From Diphasiastrum complanatum (Eukaryota; Streptophyta; Lycopodiopsida; Lycopodiales; Lycopodiaceae), in NCBI GenBank assembly GCA_029204225.1, contig CM055103.1, positions 38,712,255-38,776,254 of the forward strand: 64,000 nucleotides of DNA, written 5' to 3'. The translations under genes and the position numbers were made by a program. Position 1 is the stretch's first letter; each line of letters begins with the position of its first letter. Below are positions 1-10,224 of this stretch, piece after piece. The notes beneath the pieces were generated by a model, which did no database searches, was not told the origin of the DNA, and saw only the letters and a program-made list of their open reading frames with translations.

Positions 1-533
1 CACCCAAGTGTTTTTCATGACATGGGAAAGGCTTTGTATATGTCCATCTTACCTTGCATAATTTTCATCAGTTTCTAGGCCCTTTTTTCTAGGGGTTGCC
101 CATCCCCAATCATAGTGGAGTGTGACACAAAGGGTGATCAGTCCTTTGGTTTCTTCTCCCAGTCTTTATAGACTTGAGTGAGCCTTCTTTATAGACTCGA
201 TTGAGCCTTCTTCAGGTACTGTCTTTAAGCTTTAAGAAGCTTCTTTAGATTCATTCTTCGGGTACTCTTCTTAGTACCTGCACATACCCTTAAGAAAAGG
301 TTAGGAGTCATACCATCAAATGGTTCATCATTAGATTCTAATTCTAGAACCTGCATATCAAACTGTTAGCATTGCTCTACAGTTTCATTTCTTGTCTTCA
401 AGTAATGATACCTGCACTCATAATTCATCAGTTAGAATAATAAGCTCTAATATTCAAAATATGTTTCATACAAAAAGAATGGAAGACTAGATAGCCTTTA
501 TTTCTTGGTCAATTTGGTCTATACAATTTTACA
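1..533 (-). mobile_element. 3' LTR (partial) of chromovirus A
   Basis: This stretch is a direct repeat of roughly 6078-6600 with scattered substitutions. It is the 3' LTR of the minus-strand gypsy element filling 1-6600, and its far end lies outside the window. The inner edge is set by TGTAAAATTG on the minus strand (plus-strand end at 533), directly after a purine tract. The other LTR starts at 4813, so the full LTR would be about 1.8 kb. Confidence 0.85.
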
Positions 534-540
534 CCCCTCC
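534..540 (-). other. Polypurine tract of chromovirus A
   Basis: On the minus strand GGAGGGG sits immediately before the LTR start TGTAAAATTG. This is the expected place for the plus-strand primer of an LTR retrotransposon, and it fixes the LTR edge. Confidence 0.6.
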
Positions 541-559
541 GACGCATTAAGCGTTGTCC

Positions 560-1297
560 TCAACGGACATTTCTCAAATAAACATTCAAAATTTCTGGAT
601 ATTCTTGGAAGAATTCTTCTTCCATCCATCTCGCATCCGTAGTAGGATAGTTCTTAAATTTGAGGAGGTATAATGTAGAAATTATTCCCTTTCTTCTAGT
701 TCTTGTCTTGTGCATCAAGATCTGCTCAAGTTGAAGGATTTCTTCGGTTCCTTGAACTTCTGGTGGTTTGAAATCTGTAAATCCTTCTGGTTCTGGACCA
801 TTGAATTTCTTTAGCAAGCTTACATGGAATTTGTTATGGATTTTCCAAGCGATAGGCAAGACAAGCTCGCATGTAACCTCATTGATTACTTTCTTGACTT
901 TAAAAGGTCCATAATACTTTTGGGCTAGTTTTGGGTAGAGTTTCATGCTGCCCTTCTTTTTCTTGAGCCTTTTCTTTTCAAATTTTAGGAGAACTAGTTC
1001 TCCTTCTTCGTACTTGATTGCCATCCGACGCATATTTTCACTTTTTTGTTGTTTCTGTTGTGCACTTGCGATGGATTGCTGAACCTTTGAAAAGGTGTCT
1101 TGATAATCCTGCACAAATTCATTTGAGGCAAATATCTTTTCTTTAGTCCTTAATACAGGAGGCACAATTGGTTTTTCATACATTACTTCAAAAGGTGCTT
1201 TACCAATAGAAGAATGAACGGTGTTGTTGTAAGCAAATTCTAGTATAGGAAGATAGTGTTTCCATTGAGTCTTCTGATCACTTACATAATTTCTCAA
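560..1297 (-). pseudogene. Integrase C-terminus plus chromodomain (chromovirus A pol)
   Basis: This 245-codon open frame is the 3' end of a Ty3/gypsy polyprotein. It holds the end of the integrase core (FAYNNTVHSSIGKAPFEVMY), the GPF/Y-type segment (YYGPFKVKKV, then FHVSLLKKF) and a C-terminal chromodomain-like part with a W-M-E-E-E-F block. Chromodomains on integrase define chromoviruses and are thought to guide integration to marked chromatin. The frame is open but separated from the integrase N-terminal part by frame breaks near 1300-1400, so the polyprotein is not intact. Confidence 0.85.
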
Positions 1298-1379
1298 CAG
1301 ATCTATGATGGTTCGATTGGTAATTTTGGGGATGGAAGGAGGAAGAGAATTTAAGGGTTGTCCCTAGATTATCAAAAAG

Positions 1380-2012
1380 GGCTCTCCAAAAGCTGGTAGT
1401 AAATCACGTATCTCGATCAAACACTATACTTTTGGGAAGTCCACGCAGCCTAAAGATGTGACGGATAAACAAATGAGCTGGTTCCTTAAGCTTTTTCTTA
1501 CAGGGAATAAAATGAGCCTGTTTGCTAAATCTATCAATGATAGTCCATATCATCTCATTTTCATTTTTGGTTTTAGGAAACTCAGAGATAAAGTCCATGG
1601 TAATATGTTCCCAGGGTGCTTCCGGGATAGGCAAGGGATGAAGTAATCCTGGAGTTTTTAATCCTCGCTCATCTTTATTGTGTTGACAAACTAGACATGC
1701 ATTTATATAATGCCTTGTGTCTCGATGCATGATAGGCCAATAAAAGAATCTTTTAAGAGCTTCTAGAGTCGAAGGGATTCCTCTATGTCCTGCATAGGGA
1801 GGACTATGGGTTTCTTGAAGGATCTTGGTTCTAAATGCTATAGGAATACATAGCTTATCTTCTTTGAATAAATATCCTTCTTTCAAAACATAGTCTTTAT
1901 GACTTTGGTTTCTTTCAAGTATTTCAAAGATATGCTGGAAGTCGAAATCACTAGCATACATACTTTTCATAGGAAGGAAATCTTCATGATATGCTAGAGA
2001 AATATGGTTCAC
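1380..2012 (-). pseudogene. Integrase zinc-binding and core domain (chromovirus A)
   Basis: The frame contains an HHCC zinc-binding region (AGHRGIPSTLEALKRFFYWP, then CLVCQHNK) followed by the integrase core start (PWEHITMDFISEFP, first catalytic Asp) and IVFDRD (second Asp region). A stop follows directly after the FDRDT motif, and the rest of the core is shifted in frame before the downstream integrase C-terminal frame. In life this enzyme inserts the cDNA. Here it is broken. Confidence 0.85.
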
Positions 2013-2099
2013 CTTGGGGATTCTTGATAATGCATCAGCGACCTTATTGTTCTTTCCTGGGTGATGAAGTAGCTGAAAATGGAAAGTGCTAAGGTATTT

Positions 2100-2531
2100 A
2101 GCCCATTTTAGATTTTTTCTTGAATTAGTTGTTGGGTGAGAAAGTACCTAAGGCTTTGATGATTTGTTTTAACTAGGAAATCATTTCCTATCTTGTTGGT
2201 TTAAGACTGTCCCAATACATTCTAAACTTGCATCCATTTCCACAAAGAAAGGTTTACAAAGGTCGAGAATGATAAGAATAGGTCCAGTGATAAGTGCATG
2301 CTTCAGATTATCAAAGGCATTTTCCTCTTTCTTATACCAATAAAATTTTACCCTCTTCTTAGTGAGTTCGTGTAGTGGTGAGGCTATATGAGCAAAATGG
2401 CGAATAAACTTTCTATAATAGGAACATAAGCCTAAGAAAGACCGAACTTCATGAATATTTCTTGGTTTAGGCCAATCTTGAATGGCTTTAATCTTTGAAG
2501 GGTCCATTTGAATTCCTTCCTTTGAAATCAT
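2100..2531 (-). pseudogene. RNase H region (chromovirus A), internally deleted
   Basis: The RT connection segment (GLCSYYRKFIRHFAHIASPL) leads into the RNase H start (FFVEMDASLECIGTVLNQQD), which holds the first catalytic Asp. The sequence then jumps to the VKTNHQSLRYFL part near 2180-2130, so much of the RNase H core between these motifs is missing. The enzyme would degrade template RNA during reverse transcription. This copy should be inactive. Confidence 0.75.
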
Positions 2532-2955
2532 ATGTCCTAGAAAAGTGTATCTTTTCTAGGAAGAATTCGCTTTTCTTGCCTTTTATGAGAAGTGAGTTTT
2601 CATGTAGGGTTCTAAAGATGATATCTAGATGTCTTTTATGTTCTTCTTCATTTGCATTGAAGACTAAGATATCATCAAAGAATGTTGCAGGAGCATTAGT
2701 AAGACCAAATGGTACCACTAAAAATTCATATTGGCCAGAGTTAGTCCTGAAAGCAATTTTATGGACATCTTTGGGTGCTACTCTGATCTGGTGATATCCA
2801 CTTGTCAAATCAATTCTACTAAAGATACAAGATCCATTTATCCTATCCATAATGTCAACTATTCTTGGAATAGAAAAGTGGTTCTTAACTATAATCTTGT
2901 TTAAAGCACGATAGTCTACACACATTCTAAAAGTCCCATCTTTCTTTTGTACCAA
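2488..2955 (-). pseudogene. Reverse transcriptase (chromovirus A) lacking part of its catalytic block
   Basis: The RT palm is recognised from FRMCVDYRALNKI, IDLTSGYHQIR and VPFGLTNAPATF. In gypsy RTs about 20 residues normally separate NAPATF from the (Y/F)xDD box. Here NAPATF is joined directly to FDDILVF (junction near 2678-2681), an in-frame deletion that removes the residues leading into the catalytic box. The downstream EEHKRHLDIIFRTL segment is present. I infer a dead enzyme. Confidence 0.85.
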
Positions 2956-3700
2956 TAGGGGGAGTTACTGGGTTTAATAAGGCCTTTCTCTAACAAGTCA
3001 TTAATTTGCTTAGAAATTTCTTCTTGTTGAGAATGGCTAACCCTATAGGGAGGTCTATTGGGTATAGAACTTCCAGGAATAATGTCTATCGTATAATCTT
3101 CAGGTCTTTCAGGGGGTAAGGACTTTGGTAGCTCATCAGAAAAACAAGAAAAATACTTTAATAAAAAGTCTTTTCTATTAGTGTCCAAAGAATGCGCATT
3201 TCCATCAACATTATCATCCATGCTTTGAACAAACAACAAATAAGAAAATACCGCTTTCTTTAGTACCTTTGATACTTGAATATGGCTTACCAAAGGAATT
3301 GTTTCGCCACTCTGTCCTGCATGCACACTAGCATCTTTACCCTTGTGCTTCCATGAAATTAAATGCTTATTGTAGTCCACTAGAGGGTTGTGCATTTTGT
3401 GCGAAGGCATGCCTAAGATTACATCTACTCCCTGTAAAGGACCTACCATGAATTCTATAGGTTCATAGTAGTTGGAGATTTGAAGCTTAAGTTTTCCAAT
3501 TACAGGGTAAATGTTTGCATCACCATCAACAAAAGCACCTTTAGCCTTAAGCATGGATTCAGAGAAGGAACCAACTCCTATCTCTTGTGCAAGCTTAAAA
3601 GAGATGAAATTATGAGAGGAGCCTGCATCAAAGAGAATTAAACAGAGTTTGTTATGGACTTGTCCCCATGTCTTGAGGAGATCATGGTTTTGAGTGTCTT
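2916..3700 (-). pseudogene. Aspartic protease and RT N-terminal linker (chromovirus A)
   Basis: Reading on the minus strand from about 3690, FDAGSSHNFIS is the retropepsin-type catalytic Asp motif, and VDVILGM about 60 residues on is the second conserved strand. The open frame of 212 codons (3554-2916) continues through the linker to the RT fingers (DLLEKGLIKPSNSPYW). A frame change at about 2940 separates it from the RT frame. The protease would process the Gag-Pol polyprotein. Confidence 0.8.
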
Positions 3701-4575
3701 CAATGCTTTGTACGGCGACCTGCTTCCCTTTGTCTACACTTGAAGCTTTGGTATCTTTGAGTGGACATTTGAAGAAAAGGTGTCCCTTTTCCCCACACTT
3801 GAAGCATCTTCCTTCCTTGGATAGGCCTACACTTGTTCTTTGGAAAGGCGTTGAGTCTTCTTTTTTGGAGTTTGAGTGGTGGGATGTTCCTTCCTTTTGT
3901 TCCCGCTTCCATTTCGCTGATTATCTTGTAGCTCAATTCTGGTAGCATAATATATGACTTGTTCCAAAGTATCAGCTTGCACTAGATCTAAGCCATATTG
4001 TATACTTCTATGCAAACCTAAATAGAACTTTCTTGGAAATGGAATGCAAAGTCTGAACGTTCAAAAGCAACTCCCAAAATCTCTTTACATACTCAACTAC
4101 CTTCTCATTTTGTTTTTGCCTAAAGATGTCCCAAGCAGCTAAAGTATCTTTCTTATATTCTTTTGGCAAAAAGTGGGCTTTAATTTGCTTTTTAAAGCTA
4201 TGCCAAGTGGATGCAGCTTCGTGATTAGATTTCATAGTTGTCCACCATAGAGATGCATACTTATCTAGATGTAACGTTGCAAATCGAATCTTGAAATGAT
4301 TTGAGTATCTACTTTTCTCAAAAGAAAGTATCAAGAATTCGAATCCAGGCAAGCAAACTCTCTTCATTGCTACTATCTCCATCAAACTTAGAAAACTTAA
4401 AAAGTTTATTATCAATCTTAGCAGACCTCCTTTTCTTAGATCGAGTAGAGGAAGTTGACTTAGAGGAAACATGAGGGGATGACGACATAGATGAAGAGGA
4501 GCTTGAAGAGCCTCGTGAGGAGCTATCCATCTTTGATTGGAGTTTTTGGAATTCACCTGAGATACACAAACTCAA
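3700..4575 (-). pseudogene. Gag of chromovirus A (capsid and zinc knuckle)
   Basis: The start at 4575-4500 encodes a Ser-rich N-terminus (SSSRGSSSSSSSMSSSP) and then FDGDSS. After a frameshift near 4320 the capsid-type retrotransposon gag region follows (DKYASLWWTTMKS, KAHFLPKEYKKDTLAAWD). A second frame change leads to QYGLDLVQADTLEQVIYYA and, near 3790, a CCHC-like knuckle (CFKCGEKGHLFFKC). Three frames are needed, so Gag is not translatable as one protein. It lies just downstream of the primer site at 4797, as expected. Confidence 0.8.
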
Positions 4576-4796
4576 GGCAAAAAGTACAAATAGACTGGAG
4601 ATTCAGAGAAATGTCGTTCAAATGGAGTCTATTAGCTCTAATATTAAAGAGATCTTGTAAGAAAAAGGAAATTTGGGCGGAAGGAAAATCTATTTGAAAG
4701 TAAACATACAAAGTCCTCTGTATTGGCATTTGATTCAAGAATGAATACACAAGGCCCTCACATCAACTTCACAAAGAAAGAAAAATAATAGACCTT

Positions 4797-4809
4797 GGCT
4801 CTGATACCA
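4797..4809 (-). other. Primer-binding site, tRNA-Met type
   Basis: On the minus strand the sequence reads TGGTATCAGAGCC, complementary to the 3' end of initiator tRNA-Met, the usual primer of plant gypsy and copia elements. It lies 3 bases inside the 5' LTR edge at 4813. Confidence 0.9.
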
Positions 4810-5171
4810 AGCTGTGAACCTGAAGTAAAAGGTCTACTATTTCTAAAGTCCTGACTTTAGAAGTTGTGACTTAAAAAGAACAAGTCAACTAAACACTATT
4901 GAAAAGAACTTGAAAAGGGAACTCAAACTTAGTGAGGAAATTTAACATTCAATCACAAAATCTTCATTCAAGAGACTTGTTGAGGGGTCAAGATGGGGAC
5001 CCACCCCCCCGAAGGATTTTTCTTTCAAATTATGCAAGATCAATTGGCCCAAGACCAATTACATATACAATGGTTTTGGGAAAATGGAATTCTTAGATCT
5101 TTACATCAACCAAAAGTTTACAAATTCTGGATCTTAGAGAATCTTATACCAAACAAAGTGGTTCCTTATGA

Positions 5172-5528
5172 CATGCAAAGACTTACTGGTCAAGAAGAAA
5201 ACATGCATAGGCATTTGACATTAGGAGGCATGACATGCATGAATCCAATCTGACATGCAAGCTTCGATTCCAACATGCAAAGTCATTAGGCTAGGGATGG
5301 TATGACATGCAAGTTCTAGTTTTGACATGCAAGCTTCAAATCACACATGCAAGTTCCCAAATCAGACATGCAAGCTCTCAAATCAGACATGCAAATTCCA
5401 ATCAGACATGCAACTCCAAGATCAAACATGCATGACCATTAAGCTATGGAAGATATGACATGCAAATTTATCAAGTCATGGATGGTGTGACATGCAAAGC
5501 CATCAAGTCATGGATGTTGTGACATGCA
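5172..5528. repeat. Array of 15 CATGCA motifs
   Basis: CATGCA starts at 5172, 5202, 5234, 5254, 5274, 5306, 5326, 5346, 5367, 5388, 5407, 5427, 5459, 5491 and 5523. The steps are 30, 32, 20, 20, 32, 20, 20, 21, 21, 19, 20, 32, 32 and 32 bases. It looks like a degenerate tandem repeat with two unit lengths (about 20 and 32) around an invariant core. CATGCA is the core of the plant RY element bound by B3-domain factors, so a regulatory role is possible but unproven. Confidence 0.85.
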
Positions 5529-5768
5529 TGGCCATCAGTCTTATGGATGGTGAAAGTTTTAGAGAGAGAGAGAGAGAGATGAAAGAGGTAAGAGAAAGTG
5601 AGTGTGTGTGTAAGTGGTTCCAAAAATGATTCCAATCCAATCTTGACAGTTCTTACTCAAGCCATAGCTCCAAGCTTTCTTCCAAGCACCTACACACATA
5701 ATAGCAAAAGCAAGAGGCAAAGCAAAAATGAATGGGAGAAGAATAATGAGGGAGAGGGGCGAGTTAGT

Positions 5769-5778
5769 CCTTTTATAG
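5769..5778 (-). promoter_or_regulatory. TATA box of chromovirus A LTR
   Basis: The minus strand reads CTATAAAAGG, a strong plant TATA match, about 960 bases upstream of the primer site. A start site 25-35 bases further would leave a transcribed leader containing the CATGCA array. The start site itself is inferred. Confidence 0.45.
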
Positions 5779-6827
5779 GGATTGTGTAGCCTTTACGAAG
5801 TGGCTGAGGTGTCCAAAATGAGTGTGAGAGGTGTAAGGGAGACTCTAGGATAAGTAAAGTGAGAGGGTGAGGTGTATAGGTATGAGAGAGTGTTTATCCA
5901 TTAGTTAGATCAAAAGGGGAGGAGTAGGAGGCCGCATTTTCCTAGGTGTCCTATGGCTTTCAAGCCATGTGGAAAAGTAGGTAAATTACATATTGATAAG
6001 GATAGAAGGTAGGTAGCTTAACATTTAATGTTAGCCACTTTCAAGTTGAATATTTCTTTGTTTACAACATTGGGATTCACCCAAGTGTTTTTCATGACAT
6101 GGGAAAGGCTTTGTATATGTCCATCTTACCTTGCATAATTTTCATCAGTTTCTAGGCCCTTTTTTCTAGGGGTTGCCCATCCCCAATCATAGTGGAGTGT
6201 GACACAAAGGGTGATCAGTCCTTTGGTTTCTTCTCCTAGTATTTATAGACTCGAGTGAGCCTTCTTTATAGACTTGATTGAGCCTTCTTCAGGTACCGTC
6301 TTTAAGCTTTAAGAAGCTTCTTTAGATTCATTCTTCAAGGTACTCTTCTTAGTACCTACACATACCCTTAAGAAAAGGTTAGGAGTCAGACCATCAACTG
6401 GTTCATCATTAGATTCTATTTCTAGAACCTGCATATGAAACTGTCAGCATTGCTCTACAGTTTCATTTCTTGTCTTCAAGTAATGATAGCTGCACTTATA
6501 ATTCATCAGTTAGAGTAATAAGCTCTAAGATTCAAAAAACGTTTCATACAAAAAGAATGGAAGACTGGATAGCCTTTATTTCTTGGTCAATTTGGTTTAT
6601 AGATGTTGTCAATTGTGTTGTTGTGATTGCTAGTCTGAATCAGTTTGCTCAACAATCGTCTTCTTGTCCTTTGAAGATTTCTTCTTCTGGAGCTGTTGCT
6701 TATTTGAATAGAGAGCGACTGTCTTCGAATTCGATGTGGATAAGTTTTTCCTTCTTACTTATTCCTGCAATAAAGTTGTTGTCACCTTTGCAGAGATAGG
6801 TCAAGAGCATTGCTAAGTAGCAATATT

Positions 6828-7452
6828 AGATTATCATAAGAGGGAGGAAGACAAGACATAAAAGACATGTTAGCATCTTCGTCAGATATTGGTGAACCTA
6901 CTACATCTAATTGATTGAGTAGCTATTTGAATTCATGTAGGTGATCAGTGACTGAGGTCCCTTCACTCATCTTGAGTGACAGAAACTTCTTCCTTAAAAA
7001 GAGTCGAGTCGATACATCTATCGTTTCGTATAGACAAGTAAGAATGTCCCATGCCTCTTTGGAGCTGGAACAATTAGCTACATGAGCTATTTGTGAATCC
7101 TTAAGATTCAGAGATACAATGGCAAGAGCTTTTCCATCCTAGATTATCATAAGAGGGAGGAAGACTGGACAGAAGAGACATGTTAGCCTCTTCGTCCGCT
7201 ACTGGTGAACCTACTGCAACGAACTGATTGAGTAGTTGTTTGAATTCATTTAGGTGATTGATGGCTGAAGTCCCTTCACTCATCTTGAGTGATAGGAACT
7301 TCTTCCTTAAGAAGAGTCGAGTCGATACATCTATCATTTTATATAGACCAGTAAGAATGTCTCATGCCTCTTTGGAACGGGAACAATTAGCTACATGAGC
7401 TATTTGTGATCCTTAAGATTCAGAGATACAATGGCAAGAGCTTTGTCATCCT
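6828..7452. repeat. 313-bp tandem duplication in copia B gag
   Basis: Copy 1 runs 6828-7140 and copy 2 runs 7141-7452. Both begin AGATTATCATAAGAGGGAGG and end in GCAAGAGCTTT then TCCT or CATCCT. Differences are scattered single bases, so the duplication is not recent. Confidence 0.9.
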
Positions 7453-7669
7453 TAGCTTCCCAAGAGGTCAGCATGTCAGGTTCAGCTAACTTGGCTATCG
7501 AACCGCTGACATATCCCCTGAGTTCTTTTTTTGTGAGTATCATCTTAATCTTGAACTTGTGGAAGTCATCACCTGTTGATCAAGCAGATTTCTGACGATG
7601 TTCCTTCCATGATGAATGATCTCAGTATAGTAAAATAGTTTCGAATACTAATAGTAGTTTGGAACGTTA

Positions 7670-7680
7670 GCTCTGACACA
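7670..7680 (-). other. Degenerate primer-binding site of copia B
   Basis: The minus strand reads TGTGTCAGAGC, which resembles TGGTATCAGAGC with substitutions, immediately inside the LTR edge at 7684. Confidence 0.45.
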
Positions 7681-7683
7681 CTC

Positions 7684-8509
7684 TGTTGGGGGCTCTCGAA
7701 GAAATTAGGTGTGGAATAAAAAACAGAGCTCCAACATAGAGAACGTTAACAGGAACTTTACCAAAGTATAACATCAACATTGACTTACATCGAATGGAGG
7801 AATGTCTTGGTAGGTGTTAGAGACAACCATGAAGGGAGCAAAACAATTAGGCATCTGTGACAACCATGTTTCCTTCAAGATTAGACATTTCGAATTGAGT
7901 GAGCATCAATTGAGAAAGAAAATTATCATAAAGCATTTGTAGTGGAATACACATAAGAAAATAGAGAATCAAAATTAAGCTTATTGTGAATATAATAATC
8001 AGATCACAATCCTGTGCCCAAGAATGGTTCACAGTAGTGGCGCACTATGTGTAGTGATCTTACTTAGCTAGCTACAGATTAAATAACTATCCTTGAATAG
8101 CTTTCACTCTCTCGGATATCTCTAATTCTAAGGAATCAAATAATTAAGACACAAAGGAGTTCGTGCAGGAACTCTGATTCACTCTTCTCGTCTCTTGAGT
8201 CATCTTCTATTCTGCTCGTGAATTGTCATTATGCATATACACATGAAACAATTACAATGAAATAGCGCAGTTACTAAAAAGTACTGAAGTGAACTGTAAT
8301 TAGTCTGCATCGGACGGGGTAGTGAGGATGACGTGGACCTCAAACTCAAAGATCTTGGATTTGAACTAGGTCGAAGAAGAAGATGTAGAACTCAAAGACC
8401 TTGAACTTGAAGACCTTGAACTCGAAGACTTCATTGTCGATCATGGTTCTGCTCCAGTTGATTGATTGCATAGACGTTCGACTTCAGAGAGTAATGCTAT
8501 TGTGTCGTT

Positions 8510-8601
<92 letters not shown>

Positions 8602-8730
8602 CATATTTACATAGTGTACTGGTGCTCAAGAATTGATCGAGTGAGTCGAACTTGAATGATTTGAATTCAAATGACTTCGAATTATGATGACTCGAATTCT
8701 AGTGAGTTGGAGTGATGCTTAATTCCAACA
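7684..8730 (-). mobile_element. 5' LTR of copia element B
   Basis: The ends TGTTGG (7684) and CCAACA (8725-8730) form a perfect 6-bp terminal inverted pair. The inner end adjoins a primer-like site and Gag. The length of about 1047 bp includes a long (GA)n tract. No partner LTR is in the window. Confidence 0.65.
8511..8599. repeat. (GA)n microsatellite inside copia B LTR
   Basis: This is an uninterrupted GA tract of about 88 bases. Confidence 0.95.
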
Positions 8731-9110
8731 TTTTGGTGTTCTGAATCCATCTGTCAGGTCGACGAAGATCTGTAATGAGTGTAACATGCTCGACAAAGGT
8801 TCCTAAAGTGGCATATCTCTGAACTCTCGCCTAGCTATAAAATATGTACTTTTTGTGCAAACCAATAGCTCAATATAGGTAGATATTAACTGGATGTATC
8901 ATCTGGCAACTCGACGAAGGTTCATAAGACTGTTTGTTCAAGATCTAACTGAAATAGTGATTTTTTAGTCATTTTCCATCAAAAATTGCAATCTGAAAAT
9001 ACTTTCTTTTTTTACTTTTGCTCATCATTCTTTTCTTTTTCTTTTTTTCTTTTTTTCATCATTTTTTGTTTATTTTTTCTTTTTTATATTGTCTTTTTCA
9101 AAAAAAGATT
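8731..9110. other. Non-coding stretch, probably gypsy C 3' region
   Basis: No reading frame is recognisable. It lies downstream (minus strand) of gypsy C integrase and contains a T-rich tract at 9008-9075. Short similar phrases (CTCGACAAAGGTTCC, CTCGACGAAGGTTCA) recur, and a related phrase occurs near 15130. Confidence 0.4.
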
Positions 9111-10200
9111 CAACAAGTAATGAAAAACAACAAAATTGTAAACAATAAAAGTAAAATTGAGTATATCTTAAATCATGTTGGTAGATCTGGCTGCCAAAAC
9201 TTTCGTAATCGACTACCATTCATTGGGGTATCAAATATTCTATCATTCAAGTGTTTCAAGATAACTGCTCCGTACCATAATATCTCTTCAACTCCGTATC
9301 CTTCATCTGTAAATTTCAATTTTTCTTTGACCAATTTGGTCTTGTAAATCAAAGCTAGATCTCCTTCTTACAAATCTTTTTTATGTAAATGACGATCATG
9401 CAATTCCTTATGTCGGGCTTTCTCTGCTACTAGTGCAAGAACTGCCATCAATCTAGTTTCACAAAGTTTATGCAAAGCCTCATGACGCAGTTGTTAAGAT
9501 TTAGCATCATCCAAACATTCCATTGCCACAATGCGTAAGGATGGTACTAAATATGTGATTGGCATAACTGCATCTTGAGCATAGACAAGTTAAAATGGTG
9601 TCTCGTTTGTACTAACTTTATAAGCTGTTTGGAATACCCATAATGTTGCTTGAAGTTTATATTTCTAATTAGAATGACGTGCTTCCACTGTCTTTGTCTT
9701 TGTAGAGAATTTTATTGGAAAATTTTGCTTGTCCATTGCCCCTTGGATAATATGGAGTACTAAACCGATGAATAACAAAAAAGTCCTCCAATAGACACTT
9801 TATTGTTTCATTGACAAAATGTATTCCACGATCACTCACGATCTCGATAGGACACCCAAATCAAACAATGATGTTCTCATATAAAACCTTAGTTGTAGTC
9901 TTTGCATCAGCAACTCAAACTGCTCTTGCTTTGACCCACTTGGTCATATAATTTGTCGCTATCTAGCTTAAGTACCTCTTGTTGTAGGATGAAAAGGATC
10001 AACATAATCGAGTTCCCATTTCTCAAACAGTACTTGTGCCAAAACTGGATGTCAAGGCTCATAGTTATGTTTCGTAGGGCGACGTGCTCGTTGACATACA
10101 TCACATGACTGAATCAATGATGTTGGAGGTGATGACTTCCTAGGAGTTGATGTCTTACTTGAAGAGTCATCTTTGATCTTCCCTTTAGATTTATCCAATA
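9110..10200 (-). pseudogene. Integrase of gypsy C, heavily mutated
   Basis: Reading leftwards from 10130, CDVCQRARRPTKHNYEP is the second half of the integrase zinc finger. FEKWELDYVDPFHP is the core start, followed by a sequence related to the second-Asp region and an AMDKQNFPIKF segment near 9730. The C-terminal part (LMAVLALVAEKARHKELHDR) runs to about 9120. Many stops and frame changes are present. It directly follows the protease linker, so RT and RNase H are missing from this element. Confidence 0.7.
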
Positions 10201-10224
10201 AAGGTGATATTTTTTTTTTATCAA

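Larger units (their letters stand above)
4813..6613 (-). mobile_element. 5' LTR of chromovirus A
   Basis: The inner edge is TGTGAACCTG at 4813, next to the primer site. The outer part (6078-6600) repeats window positions 1-521. Similarity stops at 6600, about 12 bases short of the expected outer edge near 6613, where copia gag sequence takes over, so the outer tip is lost or altered. On the minus strand a TATA-like CTATAAAAGG lies at 5778-5769. This places 4813 to about 5740 in the transcribed R-U5 part. The LTR also holds a short (AG)n tract at 5562-5579 and an array of CATGCA motifs. Confidence 0.8.
6601..7683 (-). pseudogene. Gag of copia element B (5' part only)
   Basis: Minus-strand reading gives a typical Ty1/copia Gag: LKDSQIAHVANCSRSKEAWD, then STRLFLRKKFLSLKMSEG, HLNEFKQLLNQF and LLSSLPPSYDNL. 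It starts next to the LTR at 7684 and runs left until it meets the chromovirus LTR at about 6600, so protease, integrase and RT are absent. A 313-bp internal tandem duplication and several stops make it non-coding now. The order suggests that the chromovirus insertion, or a deletion beside it, removed the rest. Confidence 0.75.

Noticed and set aside
560-4575. An integrated plant pararetrovirus (caulimovirid) in place of a retrotransposon
   Set aside because: There are paired LTRs, a PBS, a PPT, integrase and a chromodomain, and no movement-protein motif.
5160-5530. Possible CRISPR-like array (regular short repeats)
   Set aside because: The repeats are only 6-9 bases with 14-26 base spacers, inside a plant LTR. 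They are better explained as a degenerate tandem repeat.
8401-8655. 84-codon frame with long Arg-Glu repeats
   Set aside because: It is only translation of the (GA)n microsatellite in a retrotransposon LTR.
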